Source: Nocardioides albus (GTDB lineage Bacteria > Actinomycetota > Actinomycetes > Propionibacteriales > Nocardioidaceae). From it: a stretch of 64,000 bases of DNA. This document shows, one piece after another, positions 63,349-64,000 of the stretch. The DNA is taken from the NCBI RefSeq assembly GCF_014648255.1, contig NZ_BMQT01000005.1, forward strand, positions 1 through 64,000, in the 5' to 3' direction. Numbering within the stretch: the first letter of the stretch is position 1; each line of letters begins with the position of its first letter. Below the pieces are notes generated by a model. The model saw nothing but the letters and a program-made list of their open reading frames with translations. It made no database searches and had not been told where the DNA came from. The position numbers were made by a program, and so were the translations under genes.

Positions 63349-64000
63349 ATGCCTCTGCTCGCGGTCAACATCGGCAACAGTCACACCGTTCTCGGGCTGA
63401 TCGCCGACGGCGTCGTCTCCGCCGACTGGCGGGTCTCCACGCTCGAGCACCGCACCGCTGACGAGTGGTGGGCGCTGCTGCGCGGGATCCTCGGGGACTC
63501 GTCGGTGGCGGGCGTCGACGGCGTGGTGGTCTGTGCGACCGTGCCCTCCGTCCTGCACGAGTGGCGCGAGATGCTCGCCCGCCATCTGGGCTCGGTCCGG
63601 AGCGTGGTGGTCGAGCCCGGCGTACGCTCCGGCATCCCGATCCTCATGGACAACCCGCGCGAGGTCGGCACCGACCGGATCGCCAACGCGGTCGCCGCGG
63701 TGGCGCTCCACGGCGGTCCCGTGATCGTGGTCGACTTCCGTGGGACGGCGACGACCTTCGACGTGGTCAACGCGGCGGGGCAGTACGTCGGGGGTGCGAT
63801 CCTGCCGGGGATCGAGCTGTCCTTGGAGGCGTTGGGTCGGCGTGGTGCGCAGTTGCGCAAGGTCGAGCTCGCCCGCCCGAGGTCGGTGATCGCGAAGAAC
63901 ACCGTCGAGGCGCTGCAGTCCGGAATGGTCTTCGGGGTCGCGGCTCAGGTCGAGGGGATGGTCGCTCGGATCATCGCGGAGCTGGATGTGTCCGCCGACG
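63349..64000 (+). CDS. coaX: Type III pantothenate kinase, partial, with altered motifs
   Basis: The first 217 residues of a CoaX/BAF-family protein; the gene runs off the window. Family blocks are clear: EPGVRSGIPILMDNPREVGTDR in pieces, GGAILPGIELS and ELARPRSVIAKNTVEALQSG. Two key motifs differ from the family. The N-terminal phosphate-binding DxGNT is AVNIGNSHT with Asn at residue 7, and the second is VDFRGTATTFD, with one extra arginine before GTATT. Activity may be reduced or changed. It is 11 nt after nadC. Confidence 0.88.
   Translation, partial: MPLLAVNIGNSHTVLGLIADGVVSADWRVSTLEHRTADEWWALLRGILGDSSVAGVDGVVVCATVPSVLHEWREMLARHLGSVRSVVVEPGVRSGIPILMDNPREVGTDRIANAVAAVALHGGPVIVVDFRGTATTFDVVNAAGQYVGGAILPGIELSLEALGRRGAQLRKVELARPRSVIAKNTVEALQSGMVFGVAAQVEGMVARIIAELDVSAD

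Noticed and set aside
1..64000. tRNA, rRNA, insertion sequence or prophage genes
   Set aside because: No cloverleaf-like sequence, transposase or phage protein was recognised in either strand; a dedicated scan was not possible.

Overview
The window looks like a chromosomal piece of a high-GC actinobacterium, most likely from the Nocardioidaceae (Nocardioides-like). The reasons are the very high G+C with NNC/NNG codon use, the actinobacterial gene orders dacB / zinc metalloprotease / tilS / hpt / ftsH / folE and folP-folB-folK-DUF3180, and many genes that appear leaderless, with a TANNNT box 6-8 nt before the start codon. The species assignment is an inference from gene order and composition only.

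Layout. 1-6.7 kb: mqo (minus strand), a Cds1-like PLP cysteine desulfhydrase, a YwaF/TIGR02206 membrane protein, a PrmC-like methyltransferase, two small membrane proteins, an MBL hydrolase and an ElaA-type acetyltransferase. 6.7-7.4 kb: a VapBC toxin-antitoxin pair starting inside a palindrome. 7.4-11.5 kb: a TPP riboswitch followed by the thiamine ABC importer thiB-thiP-thiQ; an odd 21-bp tandem repeat ending in a perfect hairpin separates thiP and thiQ. 11.5-15.9 kb: a PAP2 membrane enzyme, an acyl-CoA dehydrogenase/oxidase, a P-loop kinase bracketed by nested palindromes, and ppa. 16-27 kb: dacB, a zincin, tilS, hpt, ftsH, then folate genes folE, folP, folB, folK and small membrane proteins.

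27.2-58.2 kb is a large surface-glycan locus. It holds a GT29/sialyltransferase-like enzyme, several GT2 enzymes, a GT-C-like membrane protein, methyltransferases, an epimerase, a sulfotransferase-like protein and all six functions of the CMP-pseudaminic acid pathway (PseB, PseC, PseH, PseG, PseI and an SpsF-type cytidylyltransferase). It also holds an acyl-activation module (acyl carrier protein, AMP ligase, short-chain reductase, short phosphopantetheinyl transferase, membrane acyltransferase), a GT92-like/pyruvyltransferase fusion and a GT2/TagF-like fusion. Together these suggest a cell-wall glycopolymer (teichoic or teichulosonic type) with an acylated, possibly sulfated pseudaminic acid. 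A second toxin-antitoxin-like pair sits inside the pse genes. No flippase or ABC exporter for the polymer is in the window.

58.5-64 kb: a cofactor operon with a DUF2520 Rossmann protein, panC, panD, nadB, nadC and the start of a coaX with altered active-site motifs, cut by the window edge. I saw no rRNA, tRNA, CRISPR array, insertion sequence or replication origin.
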